From positions 1 through 58,516 of the forward strand of contig NZ_JAMQQG010000215.1 of the NCBI RefSeq assembly GCF_023716925.1: 58,516 nucleotides of DNA, in the 5' to 3' direction. This DNA comes from Frankia sp. R82. Lineage in GTDB: Bacteria > Actinomycetota > Actinomycetes > Frankiales > Frankiaceae. The stretch's first letter is position 1; each line of letters opens with the position of its first letter. Positions 43,979 through 52,277 of the stretch are shown one piece after another. A program made the position numbers and the translations under genes. The notes beneath the pieces are model-generated. The model searched no databases, was not told the origin of the DNA, and worked only from the letters and a program-made list of their open reading frames with translations.

Positions 43979-44189
43979 CAGGCGAGTATCACCAGCAGCA
44001 ATGTGGCCGTCAACAGCAAAATTGCCGGACGTGGCGCCTCCAGGGGTGCTGTACCCCGGTGGCCCCAGCGCCCCCGACGGCGCGCACCGGCGGGCCTGCG
44101 TCGATCACGTCACGGTGCGATCGGCGCCGGTTCGAGGCGAGGCGCGGCGGGGTGGCGCCAGTCGCGGTCAGCGTCGCCTCGGGAGTCCG

Positions 44190-44240
44190 TTGACCGCGCC
44201 GAGGCTCTCATGTGATTATTTCCGGGCGGGAAATATTAGG
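44190..44240. promoter_or_regulatory. Promoter with palindromic operator, site 3 (TetR/GH3 divergent region)
   Basis: TTGACC (44190-44195) and GATTAT (44214-44219) with an 18-base spacer resemble a vegetative promoter toward the GH3 gene. Over the -10 lies TATTTCC (44217-44223), a 5-base spacer, and GGAAATA (44229-44235), then TTAG. The layout, TTGACC with a palindrome on the -10, is the same as at site 2. The rest of 43979-44388 shows nothing further. Confidence 0.55.
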
Positions 44241-44388
44241 CGCGACCGACCGGGCCATCCAGGCGGAGATCAGACGGTCGGCCAACCGCCGCGCCCCTGA
44301 GCCCTGCACGTTGATGGTCATCCCGCAAGCCCCGGGCTCGGCCGCGGCGCGCTGAGGCGCAGGTTCACCTGCCACGGAGGGACAGATC

Positions 44389-46125
44389 GTGACTCGTGCC
44401 GCTGTGCGGTTCCCTTACCAGGACGCCGCCCTGTCCATCGACCGGCGTGTCGAGGACCTGCTCGCGCGGATGGACGTCAGGGACAAGGCCGGGCTGCTGT
44501 TCCAGCCGATGGCGCAGATCGGCGAGTTCGACGCGCCGGGTCCGTTTGGCAAACCGCCGACGCGTTCGCTGCTCGACCGCCGCATCAACCATGTCAACAT
44601 CCTGTTCGTGCCCTCCGCCCGCGAGATCGCGCAGTGGCACAACGCCATCCAGCAACACGCCCTTCAGGACGGCCTCGGCATCCCCATCACCATCTCCAGC
44701 GACCCCCGGCATTCCTTTACCAACAACCCGGCGATGGCGCTGCTGGCCGGCCCCTTCTCCCAGTGGCCCGAGCCGCTGGGTTTCGCGGCCATCGGGTCGG
44801 CGGAACTGGTCGAGCAGTTCGCCGACGTGACCCGCCGGGAGTATCTGGCGGTCGGTATCCGCACCGCGCTGCATCCCCAGCTCGATCTGGCCACCGAGCC
44901 ACGGTGGTCTCGCATCTTCGGTACCTTCGGGGCGGACGCCGACCTGGCCGCCAGGCTGGGGGTCGCCTACGTCCGGGGTCTGCAGGGCGAGCAGGTCGGA
45001 CCGCGGTCCGTCTCGGCGATGGCCAAGCACTTCCCCGGCGGCGGTCCCCAGAAGGACGGTGAGGACCCGCACTTCCCCTACGGTCGGGAGCAGATCTACC
45101 CCGGCGGCCAGTTCGATCTGCACCTTGAGCCCTTCCGGACGGTCATCGCCGCCGGAGTCTCGCAGATCATGCCGTACTACGGCATGCCGGTCGGCACGCA
45201 GTACGAGGAGGTCGGCTTCAGCTTCAACCAGGGGGTCGTGACGGGGCTGCTGCGCGACCAGCTTGGCTTCGACGGCATCGTGTGCAGCGACTGGGGCATC
45301 ATCTCCCACACCTACTGGGGAGTGGAGCATCTGGGCCCCGCCGAACGCCTGGCCAGGGCCCTGGACGCGGGCATCGACCAGTTCGGCGGCGAGGACGACG
45401 TCGACCTCCTGCTGGGTCTGATCGCGAACGGCACCATCAGCGAACAGCGGATCGACACCTCGGCGCGCCGCCTGCTGCGCGAGAAGTTCCGGCTCGGGCT
45501 GTTCGAGCAGCGGTTCGTGGACGCGGGCCAAGCCGATGCGATCGTGGGCGGCCCCGCGGCGCGGGCCGCGGGTCTGGCCGCCCAGGCGAGCGCGCACACC
45601 CTGCTCAAGAACGCCGAGAGCGGTCCTGCCCGGCTGCCCCTGCGCGGTTCGCCCCGTCTGTACGTCGAGGGCCTTTCGCCCGAGGCGATCGGTGAGCGGG
45701 CCCAGGTCGTCGCGACTGTCGCCGAGGCCGACGTCGCCGTGCTGCGCCTGGTCACCCCCTGGGAGCAGCGGGGCGAGCCCGGCACCTACGAGACGTTCTT
45801 CCATGCCGGCTCCCTGGCGTTTCCCGCCGAGGAAATGGCTCGGATCCAGTCGATCTGCTGGGAGATCCCGACGGTGATCGACATCTATCTCGAACGCCCC
45901 GCGATCCTCGCGGACCTCACCGACGCCACCGCGTCCCTCATCGCCAACTTCGGCGCCTCGCCGGAGGCGTTCGTGCAGGTCCTGTTCGGGGAGGCCGAGC
46001 CGCGGGGGCGGTTGCCCTTCGACCTTCCCTCCTCGATGGCCGCGGTCGAGGCAGGCCACAGCGACGTCCCCTTCGACGCGGTGAACCCGACCTTCGGCTT
46101 CGGATTCGGCCTGCGGTACACCTGA
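44389..46125 (+). CDS. Glycoside hydrolase family 3 (beta-glucosidase/xylosidase-like), short form
   Basis: The 578-residue protein has a GH3 (alpha/beta)8 barrel: 'ATEPRWSRIFGTFGADADL' near 165-183, MAKHFPGGGPQ near 213-223, and the nucleophile Asp301 in GIVCSDWG. A second alpha/beta sandwich follows, with HTLLKNAES near 405 and ending FGFGFGLRYT. It lacks the fibronectin-III-like C-terminal domain found in the larger GH3 at 47178. No signal peptide is visible; a cytosolic exo-glycosidase is likely, acting on imported beta-linked sugars. GTG 44389 follows GGAGGGACA. It is followed after 28 bases by a small gene and then a TetR gene on the same strand. Confidence 0.87.
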   Translation: MTRAAVRFPYQDAALSIDRRVEDLLARMDVRDKAGLLFQPMAQIGEFDAPGPFGKPPTRSLLDRRINHVNILFVPSAREIAQWHNAIQQHALQDGLGIPITISSDPRHSFTNNPAMALLAGPFSQWPEPLGFAAIGSAELVEQFADVTRREYLAVGIRTALHPQLDLATEPRWSRIFGTFGADADLAARLGVAYVRGLQGEQVGPRSVSAMAKHFPGGGPQKDGEDPHFPYGREQIYPGGQFDLHLEPFRTVIAAGVSQIMPYYGMPVGTQYEEVGFSFNQGVVTGLLRDQLGFDGIVCSDWGIISHTYWGVEHLGPAERLARALDAGIDQFGGEDDVDLLLGLIANGTISEQRIDTSARRLLREKFRLGLFEQRFVDAGQADAIVGGPAARAAGLAAQASAHTLLKNAESGPARLPLRGSPRLYVEGLSPEAIGERAQVVATVAEADVAVLRLVTPWEQRGEPGTYETFFHAGSLAFPAEEMARIQSICWEIPTVIDIYLERPAILADLTDATASLIANFGASPEAFVQVLFGEAEPRGRLPFDLPSSMAAVEAGHSDVPFDAVNPTFGFGFGLRYT

Positions 46126-46153
46126 CCGAGGCGAGCAGAAGAGAGCGCGAACG

Positions 46154-46363
46154 ATGAGCCTGCGCGGTCGCGGCCTCAGGGCGATGAGGAGACCCTTCGC
46201 GCGGATACGATCCACGCAGGTGGCCGCGTTCGGCGCCGCACCGGGCGGCGTGGTCGTTCTAAGGGACAGCCTTGCGGCCAGCGGCAACTGGGAGGAGTGG
46301 TTCGCGGGTGTTCCCGTGTACGGCCTCGGGATCGACGCCTTGCTGATCGGGGAGTGCGTGTGA
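46154..46363 (+). CDS. Small protein of unknown function between GH3 and TetR genes
   Basis: This 69-residue frame starts at ATG 46154 and ends by overlapping the GTG start of the following TetR gene (GTGA), which suggests coupled translation. The first 40 residues are basic and Ala/Arg-rich; the rest reads GNWEEWFAGVPVYGLGIDAL, compact and hydrophobic. It could be the C-terminal relic of a larger flavin- or radical-type enzyme, but I cannot place it in a family. Confidence 0.45.
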   Translation: MSLRGRGLRAMRRPFARIRSTQVAAFGAAPGGVVVLRDSLAASGNWEEWFAGVPVYGLGIDALLIGECV

Positions 46364-47082
46364 GCACGTCATCTCCGCCACCCGGTGCGGGTGCACGCCC
46401 CCCGGTCGCGCGGGCCCAGATCGCCCGGGCCGAGGGCCGCCGTGGACCGGGACGGCCGCCCCGCCTGAACCGCGAGCTCATCGTCGCGACCGCCGCCGAG
46501 ATCGCCCCGGAGGCCCTGACGCTGCAGGCCGTGGCCGACCGGCTCGGCGTGGACCGCAAGGCCATCAACTACCACATCCCCGGCCGCGACGAGCTGCTGG
46601 CGCTGGTCGCCGAACGGACGCTGGTCGCCGAGCTCGGACAGCTTGTTCTCCCGCCGGGCGACTGGCCGCAGGCGATCCGCGTCTTCGCCGCCGGCCTGCG
46701 GGCGGCGCTCCTGCACAGGAGCGCCCTGTCTCTGTACGTCACCACGCTGCCCAGTGCCGGGGTCCTGCGCCCCGCGGACCAACTGCTCCACGCCCTGCTC
46801 GACGCGGGGTTCGACGACGCCGCCGCAAGCCGCGCGCTGACCCTCATCTGCGCGGCGGTCTTCGAGGATGCCCGGGCCGAACTGCTGGCCGAGCGCTTCG
46901 GCGAGCACCCCACCCTGACCGCGAGCAGACGTGTCCTCGCCGAGCTGCCCGACGAAGCGCTGCCCGCGATTCGCCGCGTGTTCGCCGAAAGCCACTCGTT
47001 CGGGCCGGACAGTCTTGGCTTCTATCTTGAGACCATCATCTCCGGGCTCACCCGGTGGCTCGAACAGCACCGTCAGGACTGA
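46360..47082 (+). CDS. TetR-family transcriptional regulator with disordered N-terminus
   Basis: From GTG 46360 the protein has 240 residues. The first 30 are Pro/Ala/Arg-rich, ending in GRRGPGRPPRLNRELIVATA, which leads into a TetR helix-turn-helix (about 35-80, 'LQAVADRLGVDRKAINYHIPGRDEL'). The C-terminal region resembles the TetR_C-type helical sensor, with RAALLHRSALSLYVTTLPSA near 120-139. It is the third gene of the GH3 transcript and could regulate it. The start overlaps the preceding small gene; an earlier frame start at 46297 would overlap it further. Confidence 0.8.
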   Translation: MSTSSPPPGAGARPPVARAQIARAEGRRGPGRPPRLNRELIVATAAEIAPEALTLQAVADRLGVDRKAINYHIPGRDELLALVAERTLVAELGQLVLPPGDWPQAIRVFAAGLRAALLHRSALSLYVTTLPSAGVLRPADQLLHALLDAGFDDAAASRALTLICAAVFEDARAELLAERFGEHPTLTASRRVLAELPDEALPAIRRVFAESHSFGPDSLGFYLETIISGLTRWLEQHRQD

Positions 47083-47177
47083 GACGACCACCGGCGCCGC
47101 CCCGCCCCGCGGTCGGGGCTCGCCGCGGCAACCCCGGCAGGGCGTGGGCGCCCCGAGCACCTGGACCATCGCTGGGG

Positions 47178-49592
47178 CTACGAGCCCTGACTCACCTCGA
47201 GCGGTGTGACGGCAACGGTGGGCAGGAAGGTCCGCTTTTCGGGCCGAAGAATCCGGCGATCCCCGACGATCCGTAGCGATCCCTCAAGTCGCCGGTCGTC
47301 GGAGGAGACACCGGTGAACAGGTCGACGACGGCGGGTTCGACCGCGACCCGGTGGTCGATGCCGCTGAAGGCGAACAGGTCGGCCGAGAGCCCGAAGACC
47401 ACCCGGGAGGAGTGCCCCGGCTCCAGCTCGACCCGGGCGAAGCCACCGAGCTGCTGCGCGGGCCGGGTGACCACCCCCGCGTTGACCCGGAGGTAGAGCT
47501 GGACGACCTCGGCACCGGACCGGTCGCCGACGTTGGTCACGGTCAGCCCCACCGTGGCGGTACCGCCGGTGCTGATCTGCGCGGTGACCTCGAGGTCGGA
47601 CAGCTCGAACCTGGTGTAGCTGCGGCCGAAGCCGAAGGGGTACTGCGGCGTGGCCGACAGGTCGCGGTAGTGCAGGCCACGGATCATGGCCGGCCGGCGA
47701 TAGCCGCTGTCGGCGCGCTGGTAGTGGTAGAGGGGGAACTGCCCGCCGTGCCGGGGAATGGTGTAGGGCAGTTTGCCGCCGGGGTTCACCTCGCCGAACA
47801 GCGCCCGGGCCAGCGCCCGCGGGCCCGCCTGGCCGGCGAAGGTCGCCACCACCAGCGCGGCGGACTCGAGCACCGCCGGGGGCAGGGGGTAAGGCCGGCC
47901 CTGGATCAGAACGGTCACCCGCGGGGTGCCGGCTGCGGCCACGGCGGCGGCCAGCTCACGCTGGACGGCCGGCAGTTCGATGTCGGCGGTGTCGGTGCCC
48001 TCGCCCTCAGTGCCGCCGCCGATCGCGGCACTGTGGCCGCCCAGGGCAAGAACGACGACATCGGCATCCCGAACCGCCGCAACCGCCCGCGCGATCGCCT
48101 CGCCGTCGAGGTGGTCGGTCAGCCCGGTGCCGGGTTCCACGACGACCTGCGCGGCGTGCTCGGCGATCTCCTCGGCCAGTGAGCGGGTGCCGTAACGGAA
48201 CCGGATGTAGCCCTCGGAGTCCAGGTCACGCGTCTGTTCGCCCTCGGGGTCGGCTTTGAAGAAGTCCATGCCGGCGAGGTTCCCCAGGCCACCGGACTCC
48301 ATGAACCGGTACATGTCCCGGCCCACCGGGTAGGTGTAGGTCGCGAACTGCTGGCGGGCCTCATGCCCCAGCGGTCCGACGACGGCGACCTTCAGCCCCG
48401 GCCGTAACGGCAGAATGCTGTTGTTCTCGAGCAGGACCACGCTGCGTTCGGCCAGCTCGAGGGCCAGGTCGGCGCCTTCGGCCGTGGTCGGGGCGATCTC
48501 CACCGGGCCCTCGGGCGCGTACGGCTGCTCGAACAGGCCGAGTTCGAACTTGACCGTCAGCAGGCGCAGCACGGCGGCGTCCAGCTCGGCGACCGGAACC
48601 CGGCCGGCCTCGACCTCCGCCGCCAGTGTCTCGCCGTAGGCGAAGATGAACGGTGCCTCGAGGTCCAGGCCGGCGTGCAGCGCGTAGCGGGCGATCTCGG
48701 CTTTGTCGGTGGCGACCCGCTGGCGGTCGAGCGCGTGCTGCAGCGCCATGTAGTCGGCGACGACGAAGCCGTCGAAGCCCATCTGTTCGCGCAGCAGATC
48801 GTGCAACAGCTCGCGGGACACTCCGGCGGGGATGCCGTCCACGTCGCCGTAGGACGTCATCACCGACCGCAGCCCGGCCGCGTTGATCGCGGCCTCGACC
48901 GGGAACGCGACCACATCCCGGGTGAACCGGCTGCCCGCCTCGTAGGACGACGCGTTCAGGCCGCCCTGGCCCAGACCGAAGCCGAGGAAGTGCTTGGCGG
49001 TGGCCACCACGCCCGTTGACAGGTCCTCGCCCTGCAGTCCCTGGACGAACGCGACTCCGAACGTTGCGGCCAGCAGCGGGTCCTCGCCGTAGGTCTCGTG
49101 CACCCGCCCCCACCGCGGGTCGAAGGCGATGTCGAGCACCGGCGACAGCGCGTGCCGCAGGCCCAGCCTGATCATCTGCCGACGGATGACGTCGGTCATC
49201 TGACGGACGAGCTCGGGACTCCACGTCGAGGCCAGCCCGATCGCCGTCGGAAAGACCGGATGCCGTGGCGTCACGACGCCGCTGAGCGCCTCCACCTGGA
49301 ACAGGGTCGGGATGCCCAGGCGGGTGCGCTCGACCAGGAACCGCTGGATCTCGTTGACCCCCGTCACGACGCGAGACGGGTCCTCGGTGTGCAGGGCCAC
49401 TACCGCTCCGAGGCCGGTGGTCAGCATCTTCGTCGCGGCGTCCTCGAGCAGATGCCCCTCGCGCAGCAGCAGCATCGGCATCAGGCACGTCAGCTGCCGG
49501 GACTTTTCCGGGACCGTCATCTGCGCCAACAGTAAGCGGGCCCGCTCCTGGGGAGTTCTGGTCGGATCCAGATGGTCGGCGGCGCCGATCAT
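47178..49592 (-). CDS. Glycoside hydrolase family 3 beta-glucosidase/beta-xylosidase, full length
   Basis: The 804-residue protein shows the complete GH3 layout: barrel (1-310) with FDPRWGRVHETYGEDPLL (158-175), ATAKHFLGFG (198-207) and nucleophile Asp280 in GFDGFVVADY; alpha/beta sandwich with LLENNSILPLRPG and 'LALGGHSAAIGGGTEGEG'; and a C-terminal fibronectin-III-like domain with VTNVGDRSGAEVVQLYLR. There is no signal peptide. ATG 49592 follows AAGGAGGACG. It is downstream of, and in the same direction as, the lactonase gene (99 bases), but an AT-rich inverted repeat in the gap suggests its own promoter. It is convergent with the TetR gene at 46360. Confidence 0.9.
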   Translation of the reverse strand: MIGAADHLDPTRTPQERARLLLAQMTVPEKSRQLTCLMPMLLLREGHLLEDAATKMLTTGLGAVVALHTEDPSRVVTGVNEIQRFLVERTRLGIPTLFQVEALSGVVTPRHPVFPTAIGLASTWSPELVRQMTDVIRRQMIRLGLRHALSPVLDIAFDPRWGRVHETYGEDPLLAATFGVAFVQGLQGEDLSTGVVATAKHFLGFGLGQGGLNASSYEAGSRFTRDVVAFPVEAAINAAGLRSVMTSYGDVDGIPAGVSRELLHDLLREQMGFDGFVVADYMALQHALDRQRVATDKAEIARYALHAGLDLEAPFIFAYGETLAAEVEAGRVPVAELDAAVLRLLTVKFELGLFEQPYAPEGPVEIAPTTAEGADLALELAERSVVLLENNSILPLRPGLKVAVVGPLGHEARQQFATYTYPVGRDMYRFMESGGLGNLAGMDFFKADPEGEQTRDLDSEGYIRFRYGTRSLAEEIAEHAAQVVVEPGTGLTDHLDGEAIARAVAAVRDADVVVLALGGHSAAIGGGTEGEGTDTADIELPAVQRELAAAVAAAGTPRVTVLIQGRPYPLPPAVLESAALVVATFAGQAGPRALARALFGEVNPGGKLPYTIPRHGGQFPLYHYQRADSGYRRPAMIRGLHYRDLSATPQYPFGFGRSYTRFELSDLEVTAQISTGGTATVGLTVTNVGDRSGAEVVQLYLRVNAGVVTRPAQQLGGFARVELEPGHSSRVVFGLSADLFAFSGIDHRVAVEPAVVDLFTGVSSDDRRLEGSLRIVGDRRILRPEKRTFLPTVAVTPLEVSQGS

Positions 49593-49639
49593 GGCGTCCT
49601 CCTTCGTGGCGCAGGGCATCCTTATTTTTAGCATGGAAA

Positions 49640-49669
49640 GCATATTTGCTGCTAATGGCAATAATATGC
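49640..49669. promoter_or_regulatory. AT-rich inverted repeat upstream of the large GH3 gene
   Basis: GCATATT (49640-49646) and AATATGC (49663-49669) are a perfect 7-base inverted repeat with a 16-base spacer, in a strongly AT-rich 60-base stretch between the lactonase stop and the GH3 start. It is a probable promoter/operator region and differs in sequence from the ATTTCC-type palindromes. Confidence 0.45.
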
Positions 49670-49691
49670 GGTGGGTGGACCGCGGTGGTCG

Positions 49692-50678
49692 TCAGCCGGC
49701 GAAGGGAAGGGCGGGCAGGCCGCGGACGCCGGCGTCGATCGCGAAGATTGCTCCGGCGCCGGGGTGGCGGTCGGTGTCGGTGGCGAGCCGGGAGGTCGTG
49801 ACATACAGCGTGCCCAGGTCGGGGCCGCCGAAGGCACAGGCGGTGGTCCGTGGCACGGGCAGCTCGATGACTTGGTCGAGGCTTCCGCTCCCGGTGAACC
49901 GGCAGACCGCGCCGCCGCCCCACAGCGCTGTCCAGACGCCGCCGTCCGCGTCGACGGCCAGACCGTCGGGCTGGCCCGGCCCCTGCGGGACCACCGCGAA
50001 GGGGCGCCGGCCGGTGAGTCCACCAGCGGGGTCGTAGTCGAACACGTCGATCCGGCTGGTGGGCGTGTCGACGTAGTAGGCCCGGGTGCCGTCTGGACTC
50101 CAGGCCAGGCCGTTGGAGATGGTGACCCCGCCTAGGACGACAGTGGTCGTGGCGTCGGGATCCAGGCGGTGCAGGGAGCCGGCGCCGGGTGTCTCGTCGT
50201 AGGCCATCGAGCCGCAGTAGAAACGGCCGTCCGGGTCGCAGCCGCCGTCGTTCATCCGCAGCCCGCGCGCCGCCGGCCACAGGCTTGGCAACACCCGCCA
50301 GGACACCGAACCGACCGCACCCGACCGGAAGGGCGACCCGGCGATCATACCGGCTGCGGACGTGGCTCCCGGTGCCGGCCCGGCGGCGAGGCCATCGTCG
50401 GGAGGAGGCGTGTCGGGCCTGGGCACATGGGGGAGAGGCGGATCGAGCAGGGCGAAGCCGCGTTCCAGGGCGACGACCGCCCCGCCGTTCGTTCGCGGCC
50501 GGACCGTCGCCGCGATCGTCCCGAGGTGGTGGCGCTCGACGGCACCGGTCCTCGCGTCAAGGGCGAGGACGTCGCCCGCGAGGAGGTCGACGAGGTGCAG
50601 GCCGCCCCAGGCCGGCACCCACAGCGGCCCCTCCCCGTGGGTCGTCATGGGCCCGGTTACCTGGTCAACCGTGGTCAC
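49692..50678 (-). CDS. SMP-30/gluconolactonase family lactonase
   Basis: The 328-residue protein has a six-bladed propeller pattern: GEGPLWVPAWGGLHLVDL (16-33, with the metal-binding Glu), LRMNDGGCDPDGRFYCGSMA near 140 (Asn ligand), ISNGLAWSPDGTRAYYVD near 180 (Asn ligand) and PDGLAVDADGGVW near 230 (Asp ligand). These enzymes open sugar lactones to aldonic acids. An insert of about 45 residues, Pro/Gly/Ala-rich, lies between 'GFALLDP' and LRMNDG. ATG 50678 overlaps the dehydrogenase stop by 4 bases. It is the last gene of the LacI-type operon and would follow the sugar dehydrogenase step. Confidence 0.87.
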   Translation of the reverse strand: MTTVDQVTGPMTTHGEGPLWVPAWGGLHLVDLLAGDVLALDARTGAVERHHLGTIAATVRPRTNGGAVVALERGFALLDPPLPHVPRPDTPPPDDGLAAGPAPGATSAAGMIAGSPFRSGAVGSVSWRVLPSLWPAARGLRMNDGGCDPDGRFYCGSMAYDETPGAGSLHRLDPDATTTVVLGGVTISNGLAWSPDGTRAYYVDTPTSRIDVFDYDPAGGLTGRRPFAVVPQGPGQPDGLAVDADGGVWTALWGGGAVCRFTGSGSLDQVIELPVPRTTACAFGGPDLGTLYVTTSRLATDTDRHPGAGAIFAIDAGVRGLPALPFAG

Positions 50679-52234
50679 GGCGGGGACACCGGTACCACGC
50701 TCATGGTGTCGGGCACGTCGGGCACGTCGGGCGTGTCGGTGGCGTCAGGTTGGACGAGTCGGCCGTCGAGGCGCCGCGGCAGTCGCCACGGGTTGGCGTC
50801 GCGCAGCGCCTCGGGCAGCAGGTCGTCCGCCAGGTTCTGGTACGTGACGGGGCGCAGAAACCGGCCGATGGAACTCGTCCCGACCGAGGTGAACAGCGAC
50901 GTGGCCGCCGGGTAGGGGCCACCGTGCGTCATCGCGTGGGTCACCGCGACGCCGGTGGGCCAGCCGTTCCAGAGCACCCGCCCGGCCCGCTCGGACAGTT
51001 CCTGCAGCAGCGCGCGGACCAGCGCGGCGTCCTGGGGATCGTCGGCCTCGCCGTGGACGGTCGCCGTCAGCTGGCCCTCGAGCACCCGGGCGGCGTCGAG
51101 CAGCTCGGCCGGGTCGGTGTAGGTGACCAGAACGGAGGCCGGTCCGAAGACCTCGGCGGCCAGCGCGTCCGGGTCAGCGACCAGGGCCGACACCGTCGCC
51201 GTCACCAGCGACGGTCCGACCGGTGCTGGCGCGTCCGGTGCGCTCGCCGTCCTGGCTGTCGGCGCGCTGACCAGGACGGTCGCGGCCGGGTGGGCGGTCA
51301 ACGCGGCCAGGCTCCGGTCATATCCGGTGTGGATGCGGTCGTTGAGCAGCGCCGCGCCCGGGCGGCCGGTCGTGGCGTCGACCAGAGCCTGCTCGGCGGC
51401 ACCCGCCGGGGCGAGCAGCAGTCCGGGCTTGGTGCAGAACTGGCCGGCGCCCAGGGTGAAGGACTCGACGAAGCCGGCCCAGATCTGCGGGCCGCGGGCG
51501 CGGGCGGCTGCCGGCGTCACGAACACCGGGTTGACGCTGCCCAGCTCGCCGTAGAACGGGATCGGGTCGGGGCGGCGTGCGGCCAGGTCGAACAGCAGCC
51601 GGCCGACCCGGGCGGATCCGGTGAACGCCGCGGCCCGGATCCGTGGATCGACGAGCGCGGCCCGTCCGGTGTCGTCGCCTTCCATCAGGGCGAAGACGCC
51701 GCCCGGCGCGCCCGCGCCCGCGAGCGCCGCGCCCACCAGCCGCGCGGTGTGCCGGGACAGCTCCAGATGGCCGTGATGAGCCTTGAGTAGGACCGGGCAG
51801 CCGGCGGCGAGGGCTGCGGCGGTGTCGCCGCCGGCGACGCTGAAGGCGAACGGGAAGTTCGACGCGGCGAAGACGAGGACCGGGCCGACCGGGACCATCA
51901 TCCGACGCAGGTCCGGACGTGGTCCGGTCGGCCAGGCCGGATCGGCGGTGTCCACGGCCACCTCCAGGTAACCGCCGTCGTCGAGCAGGTCCGCGAACAG
52001 CCGCAGCTGGAAGGTCGTGCGCACGAGCTCGCCACGCAGCCGCGGCTCGGCCAGGTGGGTTTCCGCGTGTGCCAGTGCGACCAGGCGGTCGGCATCCGCG
52101 TCCAGCGTGGCGGCTATCGCGCGCAGGATGTCCGCGCGCCGGCTCGGTGCCAGCGCGGCGAACGGCCGGGCGGCGGCCCGGGCCGCCGCGAGCGGATCGG
52201 TACCGGCTGGCGGCACGAGGGTCGATGGGGTCAA
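50675..52234 (-). CDS. Aldehyde dehydrogenase, 2,5-dioxopentanoate (2-oxoglutarate semialdehyde) type
   Basis: The 519-residue ALDH has Glu230 in FYGELGSVNPVFV and catalytic Cys267 in FTLGAGQFCTKPGLLL. The ELGSxNP and GQFCTKPG variants are characteristic of 2-oxoglutarate semialdehyde dehydrogenases, which make 2-oxoglutarate in the last step of Weimberg-type pentose and hexarate pathways. The extreme C-terminus contains a small repeat (DTPDVPDVPDT), probably disordered. ATG 52234 is 43 bases after the alcohol dehydrogenase gene, and its stop overlaps the lactonase start. A general ALDH role is less likely given the motif set and neighbours. Confidence 0.87.
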   Translation of the reverse strand: MTPSTLVPPAGTDPLAAARAAARPFAALAPSRRADILRAIAATLDADADRLVALAHAETHLAEPRLRGELVRTTFQLRLFADLLDDGGYLEVAVDTADPAWPTGPRPDLRRMMVPVGPVLVFAASNFPFAFSVAGGDTAAALAAGCPVLLKAHHGHLELSRHTARLVGAALAGAGAPGGVFALMEGDDTGRAALVDPRIRAAAFTGSARVGRLLFDLAARRPDPIPFYGELGSVNPVFVTPAAARARGPQIWAGFVESFTLGAGQFCTKPGLLLAPAGAAEQALVDATTGRPGAALLNDRIHTGYDRSLAALTAHPAATVLVSAPTARTASAPDAPAPVGPSLVTATVSALVADPDALAAEVFGPASVLVTYTDPAELLDAARVLEGQLTATVHGEADDPQDAALVRALLQELSERAGRVLWNGWPTGVAVTHAMTHGGPYPAATSLFTSVGTSSIGRFLRPVTYQNLADDLLPEALRDANPWRLPRRLDGRLVQPDATDTPDVPDVPDTMSVVPVSPP

Positions 52235-52277
52235 CGGGTACTCCAGGTCTGGGTCTGTCCGGGCCCGCGGTCCGGTC

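Noticed and set aside
44365-46287. 640-codon open frame on the minus strand
   Set aside because: It is fully antisense to a GH3 gene with intact catalytic motifs and is low-complexity.
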